53,873 nt of DNA from Deltaproteobacteria bacterium (GTDB lineage: Bacteria > Desulfobacterota > Desulfuromonadia > Desulfuromonadales > Geopsychrobacteraceae): contig JAJRWH010000027.1 in the NCBI GenBank assembly GCA_024276935.1, positions 1 to 53,873 of the forward strand, read 5' to 3'. A model generated the notes under the pieces. The model did no database searches. It was not told the origin of the DNA and saw only the letters and a program-made list of their open reading frames with translations. A program made the position numbers and the translations under genes. Shown in pieces: positions 18,019-26,798 of this stretch; position 1 is the first letter of the stretch; the number at the start of each line of letters is the position of its first letter.

Positions 18019-21000
18019 TTAGCCTGATCCCTCTCCACCGGATGTGCGGGTTGTCGAACCAAGTGCCTCTCGAACACTCGACAATAAGGCATCGGGAGTG
18101 AAGGGCTTCACCAGCAGGCGGGTATTTTGATCAAATTCCTCAAAGTGCTGCTCGCCATAACCCGACATATACAGAACCTTCATTTGAGGATTCTTTGATC
18201 CAAGAAGAAACGCAAGTTGTTGACCATTCATCTCAGGCATCACCATATCAGTCAACAACAGGTCGAAATGCCCCGATTCGAGATTGAATGCTTCAAGAGC
18301 CTGGCTCCCTCCAGTAACTCCTGTCACCTGAAAACCGGCATCAGTCAGTGCCGTTACCACCAGATCCAGAACCGAATGCTCATCTTCAACCACAAGAACC
18401 TTTTCGCTTCCCCTGACACGCTCTATCTCCTGACCATCTGCGGGAAGAAGATCTTCCTCAGTCAGAGGCAGATACACATAGAAACAGCTTCCTTTTCCAA
18501 CCTCAGATTCAAGGCGCAAATAACCACGACTCTGCTTGACAATGCCATAGACCGTGGCCAAACCAAGACCAGTCCCACGCCCCTTTTCCTTGGTGGTGAA
18601 AAAAGGCTCAAAGATACGTTCTTGCAGCGCAACAGACATGCCACACCCTTGATCACATATTTTCAACAGGGCATATTGTCCCCCGATTGAACCTGGGTGG
18701 CGGCGGACAAAATCATCATCCAAAAAGACATCACTGGTGGTAATGCTGAGCCGCCCGCCTGAAACCATTGCGTCCCGAGCATTGACCACCAGGTTGATGA
18801 GAATCTGCTCAAGCTGTGTCGGATCAACCTTGATCATTCCCAGATCACTGGCAAGGCTGAGGCTGATCTCCATATCTTCACGCAATAGGTGCCGCAGAAT
18901 CTTTTCATTGCGTCTGATCAGCGCATTGAGATCAAGCACCTGTGGTTTAAGCAACTGACGCCTTCCAAATGCCAGTAACTGCCCGGTCAGATCGGCTGCT
19001 TTTTCTCCCGCCTGCAAAACCAGTTCTGCGATTTTATGTTCCTTCTCATCCAGATTAGCAGATTCAGCCAACAGAGCACTGTATCCATTGATTACTGTCA
19101 ACAAATTATTGAAATCATGGGCAACACCACCGGCCAGCTGCCCAACCGCCTCCATTTTCTGAACTTGCTGTAAGCGATTCTCCAGTTCACGTCTCTGGCT
19201 GATATCGTGAAAGCTCCAGACACGTCCCACAACAGTTCCATTCAAAATCTGCGGCCTCGAATAGCGTTCAAAAACACGACCATCTTTAAACTCGAGCGTA
19301 TCAAAGCTCTCTCCACCAGAATTTTCCTGAATCTGGCGCAATCGCTCCTGATACGAACGTGGATCACAAACCTGCGCCAACACGCGACAGGCCAATTGCT
19401 TTTTGTTGCGTATCAACTGTTCTTCACCTTCCAAACGCCACATCTGCAACGCTCGACGGTTATAACGCAAAACCTTGCCCTCGGTATCTTCGACAACCAA
19501 TCCGTCCGCAGTCGCCTCAAACGTCGCCTGAAGAACCGAAAAAGCTTCGGCTGTTTCTTCGTGCGACAACCGCGCTTCCGTCAAATCCTCGATGTTTTCG
19601 ATAACCGCAACCAATTGACTCTCACGATTAAAGATGGGAGCTGCATTGGCAAAAAGATATCTTTTCTTGCCATTCAGATTCGGTAACCAACCCTCGGCCT
19701 GTAAACCATTTTCGACCATCTTTGATTCTTGCCATGCCGGGTAGTGATGGTAAGGTGACTCATCCCGATCGATTATCAGATCTGCCAGACAAGGGCGATC
19801 TGTCTTATAGAAAGCAATTCCATGATTGCGAGTGCCGATAATCTCTGCGGCTTTCACCCCGGTCAACTCTTCACAGGCCCGATTCCAAAGCAGAACCTGA
19901 TGTTGCGCATCAATCACGAAGCAGGGCAGAGCAGAGCTTGAAACAAGGCTTTCGGAAAAGTTCTGTTGTTCGGAAATCCGAATCTTTTTTTGCTGAAGAT
20001 CGGCCTGTAGCCGGTTAAAAGCCTCGGCAAGATCTCTTAATTCACGAATTTTAGGTAAGGGGAGCGGCGGTGACCCCATCTCTCCCTGCCCTATCTCACG
20101 AATCTGACGGGTCAAATTTTCCAGCGGTGCGGTTAATTGCCGGGCCAGGGGCCAAACAACCAACAGACTGACAGCACCAGCAAGAACCAGAGCCCCCCAA
20201 AAAAAACCACGCCCCTGCCTGATTGGTGCGTAAGCTTCTTCAAGAGGATAATTTGCGGCCAGAATCCAATCGGCATTACGAACCTGGTAAAAACTGGCCA
20301 GAGCCTTCAAGCCCCGCGAATTAACCGTATATCCCGTACCTTCAAACCCTTTCAGTGCGGCATCAAAAAGCTTGTTCGCTCCCAGAGGAACATCCTGCTT
20401 CATAATCCTTTCGGGGTCAGGGTGAATCAACAATCTTCGGGTATCATCATAGAGGTAAAGGTAGCCTTTCTGGCCCAATGTCATCTGAGGAAGGCGACCG
20501 AGAAAATCTTTATGCAGCAGATTGATCCCGCCGGCAATATAACCGGTAACTCTGCCTTGCAGGTCATGGACGGGAGCCGAAAAAAGCAGCAGGGGCTCAG
20601 GGAGAGAGTTCAGCGAAAAGACTTCTGAAATATAGACATCGCCAACAACCTTATGATGACGAAAAAAGAGCGGTTGTGCTTGAAATTTGCGTTTCAAAAA
20701 ATCTGGTGAAGGACGTCCGGCAAGGAATTGTCCTTGGGGGTTCAAAAAGAAAAGTCCGGCCGGAAAAACTTCTTGTAATTCTTCTTCACGATCCAGTTCG
20801 GCTGCTGCTGCCGCCTGATGCTCAAAGGTAGTAAACGGTGTTGTTTCGGCAGCACGTCCGATAACCCGGGCCGCAAGCTCTATTTTGTCATCAATCTCCT
20901 TGGCCAGTTCCGAGACCATTGTTGACTGCTGGGTCGAGATAATCCGGCGAAATTCCTGTTCAAAATAACTCAGCCCGGCATAGGTCAAAAGTGACAGGGA

Positions 21001-21075
21001 AAAGATAACCAGCAGCGAGGTTGTGCTGATAACTCTGGCCGACAGACTTTTGATCAGCAAAGCAGGCTCCGACAA
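18019..21075 (-). CDS. Hybrid histidine kinase: cache, HAMP, two PAS, kinase, receiver
   Basis: 1018-residue hybrid kinase. TM1 about 15-35; a periplasmic double-cache sensor about 40-285, with GQKGYLYLYDDTRRLLIHPDPERI typical of dCache; TM2 about 290-310; HAMP about 310-362; PAS about 370-500; PAS about 512-628. The HisKA phosphoacceptor is His653 (QLAGGVAHDFNNLLTVINGYS), in the HDFNN form used by many deltaproteobacterial kinases. A HATPase domain follows (NLVVNARDAMVSGG, GRGTGLGLATVYGIVKQ). The C-terminal receiver has phosphoacceptor Asp943 (LLLTDMVMPEMNGQ) and acidic residues VVEDE at 895-899. Cache domains of this type often bind amino acids or organic acids. It lies 135 bases upstream of the other kinase on the same strand. 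No separate DNA-binding regulator is adjacent. Confidence 0.93.
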   Translation of the reverse strand: MSEPALLIKSLSARVISTTSLLVIFSLSLLTYAGLSYFEQEFRRIISTQQSTMVSELAKEIDDKIELAARVIGRAAETTPFTTFEHQAAAAAELDREEELQEVFPAGLFFLNPQGQFLAGRPSPDFLKRKFQAQPLFFRHHKVVGDVYISEVFSLNSLPEPLLLFSAPVHDLQGRVTGYIAGGINLLHKDFLGRLPQMTLGQKGYLYLYDDTRRLLIHPDPERIMKQDVPLGANKLFDAALKGFEGTGYTVNSRGLKALASFYQVRNADWILAANYPLEEAYAPIRQGRGFFWGALVLAGAVSLLVVWPLARQLTAPLENLTRQIREIGQGEMGSPPLPLPKIRELRDLAEAFNRLQADLQQKKIRISEQQNFSESLVSSSALPCFVIDAQHQVLLWNRACEELTGVKAAEIIGTRNHGIAFYKTDRPCLADLIIDRDESPYHHYPAWQESKMVENGLQAEGWLPNLNGKKRYLFANAAPIFNRESQLVAVIENIEDLTEARLSHEETAEAFSVLQATFEATADGLVVEDTEGKVLRYNRRALQMWRLEGEEQLIRNKKQLACRVLAQVCDPRSYQERLRQIQENSGGESFDTLEFKDGRVFERYSRPQILNGTVVGRVWSFHDISQRRELENRLQQVQKMEAVGQLAGGVAHDFNNLLTVINGYSALLAESANLDEKEHKIAELVLQAGEKAADLTGQLLAFGRRQLLKPQVLDLNALIRRNEKILRHLLREDMEISLSLASDLGMIKVDPTQLEQILINLVVNARDAMVSGGRLSITTSDVFLDDDFVRRHPGSIGGQYALLKICDQGCGMSVALQERIFEPFFTTKEKGRGTGLGLATVYGIVKQSRGYLRLESEVGKGSCFYVYLPLTEEDLLPADGQEIERVRGSEKVLVVEDEHSVLDLVVTALTDAGFQVTGVTGGSQALEAFNLESGHFDLLLTDMVMPEMNGQQLAFLLGSKNPQMKVLYMSGYGEQHFEEFDQNTRLLVKPFTPDALLSSVREALGSTTRTSGGEGSG

Positions 21076-21183
21076 TCTATTTAAATCAGTGGGGGAAATT
21101 CCACGTACACGGAGATCAGAGCTTTAAGAATAGTCGAACTGACAAATTTGGCAAGAGGTTGTGCCATTCAAGACCAATATCTC

Positions 21184-21840
21184 TCAGGAAATGAAAGGAG
21201 TATAGCCATCAACCAGGACTTCAAAGCGGCCTTTTTCAGTGCAATAGCCGAACAAACGGCCCGTTTCGATATGAAAATACCACCCGTGAAGATGAAGCTC
21301 TCCGGCATCGACCCGCTGTTTCAACCAGGGAAAGGTATGCAGATTGGCCAAAGAGGTCAGAACGGCTTCCTGTTCACACAGACAACTCAACTCTTCCTGA
21401 CTGCCAGAAGCAATTCTTTGCAGGGCCCGCTCACGCGCGGCAGAAGCAATATCGACCCAGCGACCGATAAATTCGCCAACCATCTCCCCTTCGGTGGCAC
21501 TGAGAAGACCTTCAATGCCTCCACAACTTGAATGGCCGAGGATAATGATATCTTTGACCTTCAGAGTACAAACCGCGTATTCAAGTGCGGCACTCACACC
21601 GTGAAAGGCATCGTCCGATTCATATGGCGGGACCAGATTGGCGACATTGCGAACGGTAAAGATATCCCCCGGCGCACAGTCCATCAACAAGGCCGGATCA
21701 ACCCGCGAATCACAACAGCCAATAATCAGAGTTTGCGGATTCTGCCCTTTTTTCAACTTGGCCGCCAGGCGTTCATTATCGCCATAAAGCTGTCGTTGAA
21801 ACCGCTTGAACCCCTCTACAAAAGGATCAATATTGCCCAT
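21184..21840 (-). CDS. Beta-carbonic anhydrase
   Basis: 218-residue zinc enzyme interconverting CO2 and bicarbonate. Zinc ligands follow the beta-class pattern: Cys42, with the Asp44-Arg46 dyad (GCCDSRVD), and His103 and Cys106 (GHSSCGG). The motif QTLIIGCCDSRVDP and the later GIEGLLS segment are family standard. The frame is open to 21999, but ATG 21840, after a GGAGA site, gives the conserved beginning MGNIDPFVEGFKRFQ. It is monocistronic; an intrinsic-terminator-like hairpin lies 68 bases upstream in its leader. A sulfate transporter partner is not present, so a housekeeping role supplying bicarbonate is likely. Confidence 0.92.
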   Translation of the reverse strand: MGNIDPFVEGFKRFQRQLYGDNERLAAKLKKGQNPQTLIIGCCDSRVDPALLMDCAPGDIFTVRNVANLVPPYESDDAFHGVSAALEYAVCTLKVKDIIILGHSSCGGIEGLLSATEGEMVGEFIGRWVDIASAARERALQRIASGSQEELSCLCEQEAVLTSLANLHTFPWLKQRVDAGELHLHGWYFHIETGRLFGYCTEKGRFEVLVDGYTPFIS

Positions 21841-21895
21841 ATTCTCTTCGTCTCCTGTTCCGGATTCTGGCACTTTAGATAAAAATGGACATATT

Positions 21896-21932
21896 GCAAA
21901 GAAAAATGGCGCCCTGTCGGGCAACAGGGCGC
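21896..21932 (-). terminator. Terminator-like hairpin in the carbonic anhydrase leader
   Basis: On the minus strand a perfect 9-bp stem GCGCCCTGT/ACAGGGCGC (21909-21932) with a 6-base loop is followed by CATTTTTCTTT. It lies upstream of the carbonic anhydrase start and no minus-strand gene is found upstream of it. It may be an attenuator in this leader, or it may stop antisense transcripts from the aroC side. Confidence 0.6.
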
Positions 21933-22169
21933 AAATCGGAGAGACATAAATGGAGAGCTGTGACAGAGGTCGATTCGTCTCTTCTGCACTGCCTTCCACG
22001 CGGGTTTTATAGCTTGAAACACCATTATGGTCAAGAATTTTTTATTTGCGGTAAAGTTTTTTATTTCTGATAAAAAACAGCCTGCAGCTAAGGCTACACC
22101 CACCAGAATAAATCTGCTATATTCTCAGTTCTTCACCAAGCACCCCTACCAACGGAGCCTGTTACCCAC

Positions 22170-23255
22170 ATGTCGAGCAGTTTTGGCACTCTTTTTCGCA
22201 TTTCTACCTTTGGTGAATCTCACTGCGCCGGGGTTGGAGTTGTCGTCGATGGTGTTCCTTCACGATTAAAACTGGAGGCCAGTGACATACAGGTCCAGCT
22301 TGATCGCCGTCGACCTGGCCAAAGTCAGCTGGCAACCGAACGTAACGAGGCTGATCAGGTTGAGATTCTGTCCGGGGTTGAAAATGGTTTGACTCTGGGC
22401 TCTCCCATCGCATTACTGGTGCGAAACAAGGATCAACGTCCGCAGGATTATGGTTCTATGAGTCAGATTCCGCGTCCTTCTCACGCAGATCTGACCTATC
22501 GGCAGAAATATGGCATCCATGCCTCAAGCGGAGGGGGACGTTCCAGCGCTCGTGAGACGATCGGACGTGTCGCTGCCGGAGCTATCGCTGAAAAATTTCT
22601 GGCCCTTGAATATGGCATTGATATTGTGGCCTGGGTCAGTTCTGTAGGAACTGTCGATGCAGGTGCCATTGATTTTTCTGCTGTCACCCGGCAACAGGTT
22701 GACGCCAGCGAGGTCCGTTGTCCTGACCAGGCTGCGGCAGCACTGATGTCAAAACAGATTCTTGAAGCACGCCAGGACAAAGATTCAATCGGTGGCGTTT
22801 TAACCTGCGTCTGTCGAAACCTGCCTGCCGGACTGGGCGAACCTGCGTTTGACCGTCTCGAAGCCCGCTTGGCCCAGGCGATGCTGTCCATCCCGGCAAC
22901 CAAGGGATTTGAGATTGGTTCCGGGTTTGTCGGTGCAACCATGCGCGGCTCTCTCCACAATGATCCCTACGGGTTTGAAAATGGGCGGCTGACCACCCTG
23001 ACCAACCACAGTGGTGGTGTCCAGGGTGGCATTTCAAATGGAGAAAATGTTTATTTTCGGATTGCTTTCAAACCACCGGCAACAATCGGACTGGCCCAGC
23101 AAACCGTCGATTATCAAGGAAACAAGGTGACCCTGGAAGCCAGGGGAAGACATGATCCCTGTGTTGTCCCCCGGGCTGTCCCTATCGTAGAGTCGATGGC
23201 AGCTTTGGTTATCGCTGACCTGGCTCTGATCCAAAAAATGCGACAACCGCTTTAA
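22170..23255 (+). CDS. aroC: Chorismate synthase
   Basis: 361-residue enzyme that converts 5-enolpyruvylshikimate-3-phosphate to chorismate using reduced FMN, the last step of the common aromatic pathway. Family signatures present: [16 protein letters not shown] (about 15-30), the [16 protein letters not shown] segment, [38 protein letters not shown] (about 106-143) and [21 protein letters not shown] near 280. The C-terminal [24 protein letters not shown] is the classic ending. Length is normal. It stands alone, followed 34 bases later by the DsbA-like gene. Confidence 0.97.
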   Translation: MSSSFGTLFRISTFGESHCAGVGVVVDGVPSRLKLEASDIQVQLDRRRPGQSQLATERNEADQVEILSGVENGLTLGSPIALLVRNKDQRPQDYGSMSQIPRPSHADLTYRQKYGIHASSGGGRSSARETIGRVAAGAIAEKFLALEYGIDIVAWVSSVGTVDAGAIDFSAVTRQQVDASEVRCPDQAAAALMSKQILEARQDKDSIGGVLTCVCRNLPAGLGEPAFDRLEARLAQAMLSIPATKGFEIGSGFVGATMRGSLHNDPYGFENGRLTTLTNHSGGVQGGISNGENVYFRIAFKPPATIGLAQQTVDYQGNKVTLEARGRHDPCVVPRAVPIVESMAALVIADLALIQKMRQPL

Positions 23256-23289
23256 CTTTTCGGAACATTTCATAACCTTTGGAGTCGAT

Positions 23290-24144
23290 ATGCGAATCTT
23301 ATCATTGTTCATCCTCGGTATTACCCTGTGGTCATCCTCAGCCATTGCTGGCGTAGTCAATCTTCAGGAGTTGAAAACTCTTCAACTTGAGACCACTCCC
23401 AAACAGGTCGTCACCACCACCGATGGCCGTCGGCTTTATATCTTAACCGAAGACAGTCAGATTATGGTCTACACCCTGGGCGGAGAATTGCAGGGAAAAC
23501 TGAACGTTGACCCTGCAATTGAAAGTATCACCCCCCTGGGCCCTCAACATCTGCTGCTGCAGAAAAATTCCAAAAAACAGGCGGTGATCGCAATGTTGGA
23601 AATCTCTCAGCAGATCGATACCAGCGAATCTCCCTTTCTGGGTGACGAATCGGCACCGGTCAGCATAGCGGTATTCGATGATTTTGAATGCCCCTATTGC
23701 GCCAGAACTGTTCCCCTGTTGAAACAAATCGTGGCCAAGTATCCAGGCAAGGTCAAACTGGTCTTCAAGAACTTTCCTCTCAGCAGCCATCGCAACGCAC
23801 GTAATGCCGCCTTGACGGCACTTGCTGCAAACCGCCAGGGCAAGTTCTGGGACATGCATGACCTGCTTTATGAAAACTACAATCGTCTTAACCCGAAAAA
23901 AATTGATGATCTGGCGGCACAGGCAGGTCTTGACCTTGAACAGCTCAAAAAGGACCGGACCGACCCACAACTGAATGCGCTGATCAACCGTGACATCAAT
24001 GAAGGGACAGCAATAGGAGTCCGGGGAACGCCGACTATTTTTGTCAATGGACGTCTGCTCCAGGAACGCAGTGCCGCCGGGTTCAGTCGATTGATCGAAG
24101 ATGAGTTGTCTCGTCTGGAAAAACCGGAGATCAACCCCCAATAG
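23290..24144 (+). CDS. Exported DsbA-family thioredoxin-fold protein with N-terminal extension
   Basis: 284-residue periplasmic protein. MRILSLFILGITLWSSSAIA is a signal peptide. Residues about 22-110 form an extension with beta-propeller-like short repeats (TTTDGRRLYILTEDSQIMVYTLGGELQGKL). The DsbA-type thioredoxin domain starts near 115, with active site CPYC at 134-137 (DDFECPYCARTVPLL) and a cis-proline loop RGTPTIFVNG. It is closest to the DsbA/DsbG-like oxidoreductases (thioredoxin_4) that act on thiols outside the cytoplasm. It lies 34 bases after aroC and ends 4 bases before the metallo-hydrolase, so cotranscription is likely. The partner DsbB-type oxidase is not here. Confidence 0.85.
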   Translation: MRILSLFILGITLWSSSAIAGVVNLQELKTLQLETTPKQVVTTTDGRRLYILTEDSQIMVYTLGGELQGKLNVDPAIESITPLGPQHLLLQKNSKKQAVIAMLEISQQIDTSESPFLGDESAPVSIAVFDDFECPYCARTVPLLKQIVAKYPGKVKLVFKNFPLSSHRNARNAALTALAANRQGKFWDMHDLLYENYNRLNPKKIDDLAAQAGLDLEQLKKDRTDPQLNALINRDINEGTAIGVRGTPTIFVNGRLLQERSAAGFSRLIEDELSRLEKPEINPQ

Positions 24145-24148
24145 GCCC

Positions 24149-24892
24149 ATGAGTTTTCTCAACCTGACCTTTGTTGGCAGTGGTGACGCCTTCTCCAGCG
24201 GAGGGCGTCTGCAAAGTGCGCTTCTGCTGGAAACGGCGCAAGGTGGCTTGCTCCTCGATTGCGGCGCAACTCTTCTGGCAGGTTTACAGCGTTGTAAACT
24301 GGATACCAGTCAGATCGACGCCATTGCTGTTTCGCACCTGCACGGCGATCATTTCGGGGGTATCCCCTTTCTGTTGCTGGATGCTCTCTTTGTCCAGAAG
24401 CGGACGAAACCTCTCGCAATTATCGGTCCTCAAGGACTCGAAAACCGCGTTCGTGAACTCTGCCACTCTCTTTACCCCGGAGCCCTGGACCAGCCTTTCC
24501 CCTTTGCTGTCAACTACCACCAGCTTGATTTCAAACAAAAGTCAGTCCAGAGCTTTTTTACTCTCCAGGCCTTTCCTGCCAGGCATGGTCAACATTCGGC
24601 GGGCTGTTCTCTGCGGATTGAACTCGCTGGCCGAACCCTCGCCTACAGTGGAGATACGGCCTGGACTCCTCATCTGCTGAGCCTCGCCAGGGCAACGGAT
24701 CTTTTCATCTGTGAGTGTTGCAGTTACACCCCCTCCGGCCCGGCACACCTCGACTATCAGACTCTTTCACAGCACCTTGGCGAGCTGGAAACCGCGAGAA
24801 TCATTCTCACCCACACCGGCCCGACAATGGATCACAATCGCCAGCATATTGACCTGGAAATTGCCCACGACGGTCTGCAACTGAAACTTTGA
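24149..24892 (+). CDS. MBL-fold metallo-hydrolase (RNase Z-like)
   Basis: 247-residue metallo-beta-lactamase fold hydrolase. The metal motif is HLHGDHFGG (63-71). Further ligands lie in ARHGQHSAG, the Asp in LAYSGDTAWTP and ILTHTGP near the C-terminus. The order and the GSGDAFSSGGRLQSALLLE start resemble RNase Z (ElaC) and its short relatives; a full RNase Z is nearer 300 residues, and the exosite arm seems absent. A role in tRNA 3' processing is therefore not claimed; a phosphodiesterase is possible. ATG 24149 is preferred over the frame start at 24101, which overlaps the previous gene. It converges with the permease pair. Confidence 0.85.
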   Translation: MSFLNLTFVGSGDAFSSGGRLQSALLLETAQGGLLLDCGATLLAGLQRCKLDTSQIDAIAVSHLHGDHFGGIPFLLLDALFVQKRTKPLAIIGPQGLENRVRELCHSLYPGALDQPFPFAVNYHQLDFKQKSVQSFFTLQAFPARHGQHSAGCSLRIELAGRTLAYSGDTAWTPHLLSLARATDLFICECCSYTPSGPAHLDYQTLSQHLGELETARIILTHTGPTMDHNRQHIDLEIAHDGLQLKL

Positions 24893-24910
24893 GGGTGTAT
24901 TGCCAGGGTA

Positions 24911-24958
24911 TTGAAAAACGTTTTCGAGGCCGCGAGTGTAAGGCAGATAGTTTTTCAA
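24911..24958. repeat. Inverted repeat between convergent genes
   Basis: A perfect 9-bp inverted repeat TTGAAAAAC (24911-24919) and GTTTTTCAA (24950-24958) with a 30-base spacer containing CGAGGCCGCGAG. It sits between the ends of the metallo-hydrolase and the permease pair. It could act as a bidirectional terminator or be a short dispersed repeat. The AACAGGCTGTTGAAAAA-like edge recalls a widespread intergenic repeat of this bacterial group, from memory only. Confidence 0.5.
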
Positions 24959-24965
24959 CAGCCTG

Positions 24966-25484
24966 TTAAGCATCGCTCTCTTCAGGCATGAACCACTCAA
25001 CGGCCAGACCCAGAGGAATCGCCAGAGCCAATGTCAGCCCGGCCCGAACCAGGGCAAAAGGAAGGCCCAGAAACTCAATTTCAATCGGTAACATTTGTGG
25101 CTTCAACGCATAAGCTGCCAGAACAATTGTCACAACCGCCCAACGCGCTCCGAGCTTGCGCAGACTCATCAGTAACGGAAAAATGACATAAGCCGGTCCA
25201 ATAAGTATTGCCCCACAACCAACAGCAATCAGTAATCCCCTGATACCCGCCTTGCGCCCCAGGACAGAAGCAATCAGATCGGAACCGATCCAGGTCTGAA
25301 TCAACCCGACCAGGGCAAAAATTGCCACGATCAACAGACTGACCGATGACAATAAGGTCATCCCGGAGACAAGCGCGGCCAGAGCTCTGTCGGCATCAAC
25401 TGTCCAGGCCCAGCAATAGAGAAAAAAGACCAGTAAAAGCATCCGCTGCTGTTGCAGCCAGGAAAAGAAATCACGCCCTGTCAC
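24966..25484 (-). CDS. Permease half-gene B (DUF318/YraQ-like)
   Basis: 172-residue membrane protein with about five spans. Residues about 55-70 (LLIVAIFALVGLIQTWIGSDLIASVLGR) match the same segment of the upstream protein, so both are halves of the two-repeat permease of the DUF318/ArsP-like group, which in other bacteria exports organic arsenicals or is of unknown substrate. The start is taken as GTG 25484, which overlaps the stop of the upstream gene (GTGA overlap) and gives a natural translational coupling; the open frame goes back to 25562 inside the other gene. The C-terminus ends FMPEESDA. The substrate is unknown. Confidence 0.75.
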   Translation of the reverse strand: MTGRDFFSWLQQQRMLLLVFFLYCWAWTVDADRALAALVSGMTLLSSVSLLIVAIFALVGLIQTWIGSDLIASVLGRKAGIRGLLIAVGCGAILIGPAYVIFPLLMSLRKLGARWAVVTIVLAAYALKPQMLPIEIEFLGLPFALVRAGLTLALAIPLGLAVEWFMPEESDA

Positions 25485-25969
25485 AATAGTCCCCCAAGCA
25501 GCAACCCGGAAAAAAGAGCCCCGACAAAGGTTAGACCATTGCGCAACAGAGCAAACCGCCAACTGAAAACTTTTGCTTCAAACGGCATGGTAACAACACC
25601 AACCGAAATCCATGACAGGATAAATGCCGCAACGGCCGGTGGCCAGGCACCACTGGCCAGCAAAGACCCTGCAATCGGATAGGAGGCCAAAGGTGGACCC
25701 AGAGAAACCGCCCCAAGCAGCCCTCCCAGAATCAGAGAAACCAACTGATTCCCCTGACCCAGAATCGATTCAATCATCTCTGGTGGCAAAAACTCCTGAA
25801 AAAGACCAACCAGCGCAAAAATCGCGACAAGCAACGGGGCCAAAGAACGCAACGCGCCCGCCCCGGTCTTCAGGGATTTTTTGGCCTTCTCCGGATTCTT
25901 CCGCAAGGCCCAGACATAAGCCAGCCCGACCAGAACCAGATAGATGAAAGCAATACTCTTTATACTCAT
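25481..25969 (-). CDS. Permease half-gene A (DUF318/YraQ-like)
   Basis: 162-residue membrane protein, first of the coupled pair. Residues 5-20 form TM1; then a basic loop KNPEKAKKSLKTGAGALRSL; then LLVAIFALVGLFQEFLPPEMIESILG, matching the downstream partner's core. GAVSLGPPLASYPIAGSLL and the SWISVGVVTMPFEAKVF segment resemble permeases of the DUF318 family. A complete permease of this family is a single chain of about 300 residues with an internal repeat, so this looks like a natural split. Divergent from rubrerythrin across a 149-base gap with promoter-like boxes. Confidence 0.8.
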   Translation of the reverse strand: MSIKSIAFIYLVLVGLAYVWALRKNPEKAKKSLKTGAGALRSLAPLLVAIFALVGLFQEFLPPEMIESILGQGNQLVSLILGGLLGAVSLGPPLASYPIAGSLLASGAWPPAVAAFILSWISVGVVTMPFEAKVFSWRFALLRNGLTFVGALFSGLLLGGLL

Positions 25970-26036
25970 GGAATTCTGTGCTCCGTGGTTTTATTTCTAT
26001 GTACCATGAATATGTTCTGCAAGGAAAAAACCTGAC

Positions 26037-26064
26037 TTGACAGGAAAGAGGTTTCAGGTATAAT
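26037..26064 (+). promoter_or_regulatory. Rubrerythrin promoter
   Basis: TTGACA (26037-26042) and a perfect TATAAT (26059-26064), spaced by 16 bases. A strong sigma-70 promoter about 55 bases before the rubrerythrin start. The AT-rich GATTTAGTCATATTAA just downstream could hold a repressor site, but no clear symmetry is seen. Confidence 0.85.
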
Positions 26065-26118
26065 CACGACCGATTTAGTCATATTAACCCTATACCCTCA
26101 TTGAAGGAGAGTGTTCTG

Positions 26119-26664
26119 ATGAAAAGATTTGTCTGTACCATCTGCGGTTATGTTCACGATGGTGATTCTGCCCCTGACTGCTGCCCGCAATGCAAAGCGG
26201 CAGCTGATAAATTTACTGAAATGGCCACCGATGCCACCCTGGCCTGGGCTGATGAGCACCGTATCGGTGTTGCCAAGGATGTTGATCCCGAAATCCTGGA
26301 AGGTCTGCGGGCCAATTTTACTGGCGAGTGCACTGAAGTCGGTATGTACCTCGCTATGAGCCGTCAGGCTGATCGTGAAGGCTACCCTGAGGTTGCCGAA
26401 GCCTATAAGCGAATTGCCTTTGAAGAGGCAGAACATGCCGCCAAATTTGCTGAACTGCTTGGCGAATGCGTCGTTGCTGACACCAAGGCCAACCTGCAAG
26501 CCCGGGTTGATGCCGAGCATGGTGCCTGTGCTGGCAAGAAAAAACTCGCCACTCGCGCCAAGGAACTCAACCTTGACGCAATCCATGACACGGTTCACGA
26601 AATGTGCAAAGACGAAGCACGTCATGGTGCCGCCTTTGCCGGTCTGCTGAAACGTTTTTTTTAA
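26119..26664 (+). CDS. Rubrerythrin, rubredoxin-first type
   Basis: 181-residue non-heme iron protein that detoxifies hydrogen peroxide in anaerobes. The N-terminal rubredoxin-like iron site has CTIC at 6-9 and CPQC at 22-25, only 12 residues between the pairs, a short form. The di-iron four-helix part (from about 55) shows [39 protein letters not shown] and a later DEARHGAAF, with the Glu and His iron ligands of the family. The rubredoxin domain is N-terminal, the reverse of classical rubrerythrin. ATG 26119 follows AAGGAGA. It has a strong promoter and its own terminator, so it is an independent unit. Confidence 0.93.
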   Translation: MKRFVCTICGYVHDGDSAPDCCPQCKAAADKFTEMATDATLAWADEHRIGVAKDVDPEILEGLRANFTGECTEVGMYLAMSRQADREGYPEVAEAYKRIAFEEAEHAAKFAELLGECVVADTKANLQARVDAEHGACAGKKKLATRAKELNLDAIHDTVHEMCKDEARHGAAFAGLLKRFF

Positions 26665-26687
26665 GACCATTTACATAGGTTGAGACT

Positions 26688-26725
26688 AAAAGGCTGGCCG
26701 ATCTCGATCTGCCAGCCTTTTTATT
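26688..26725 (+). terminator. Intrinsic terminator after rubrerythrin
   Basis: An 8-bp stem AGGCTGGC/GCCAGCCT, extended by A-T pairs to an 11-bp stem, with a 12-base loop and a T run. It closes the rubrerythrin gene. Confidence 0.9.
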
Positions 26726-26798
26726 CCACCGTCTCTGGCTCTGGACAATTTCACCCATCACCGCTATGGTGCCGCATTACTTTTCTGCGGATACCCTC

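Noticed and set aside
24101..24148. An upstream start of the MBL hydrolase at 24101.
   Set aside because: It would overlap the DsbA-like gene by 44 bases and adds residues not found in the family; ATG 24149 gives the natural start.
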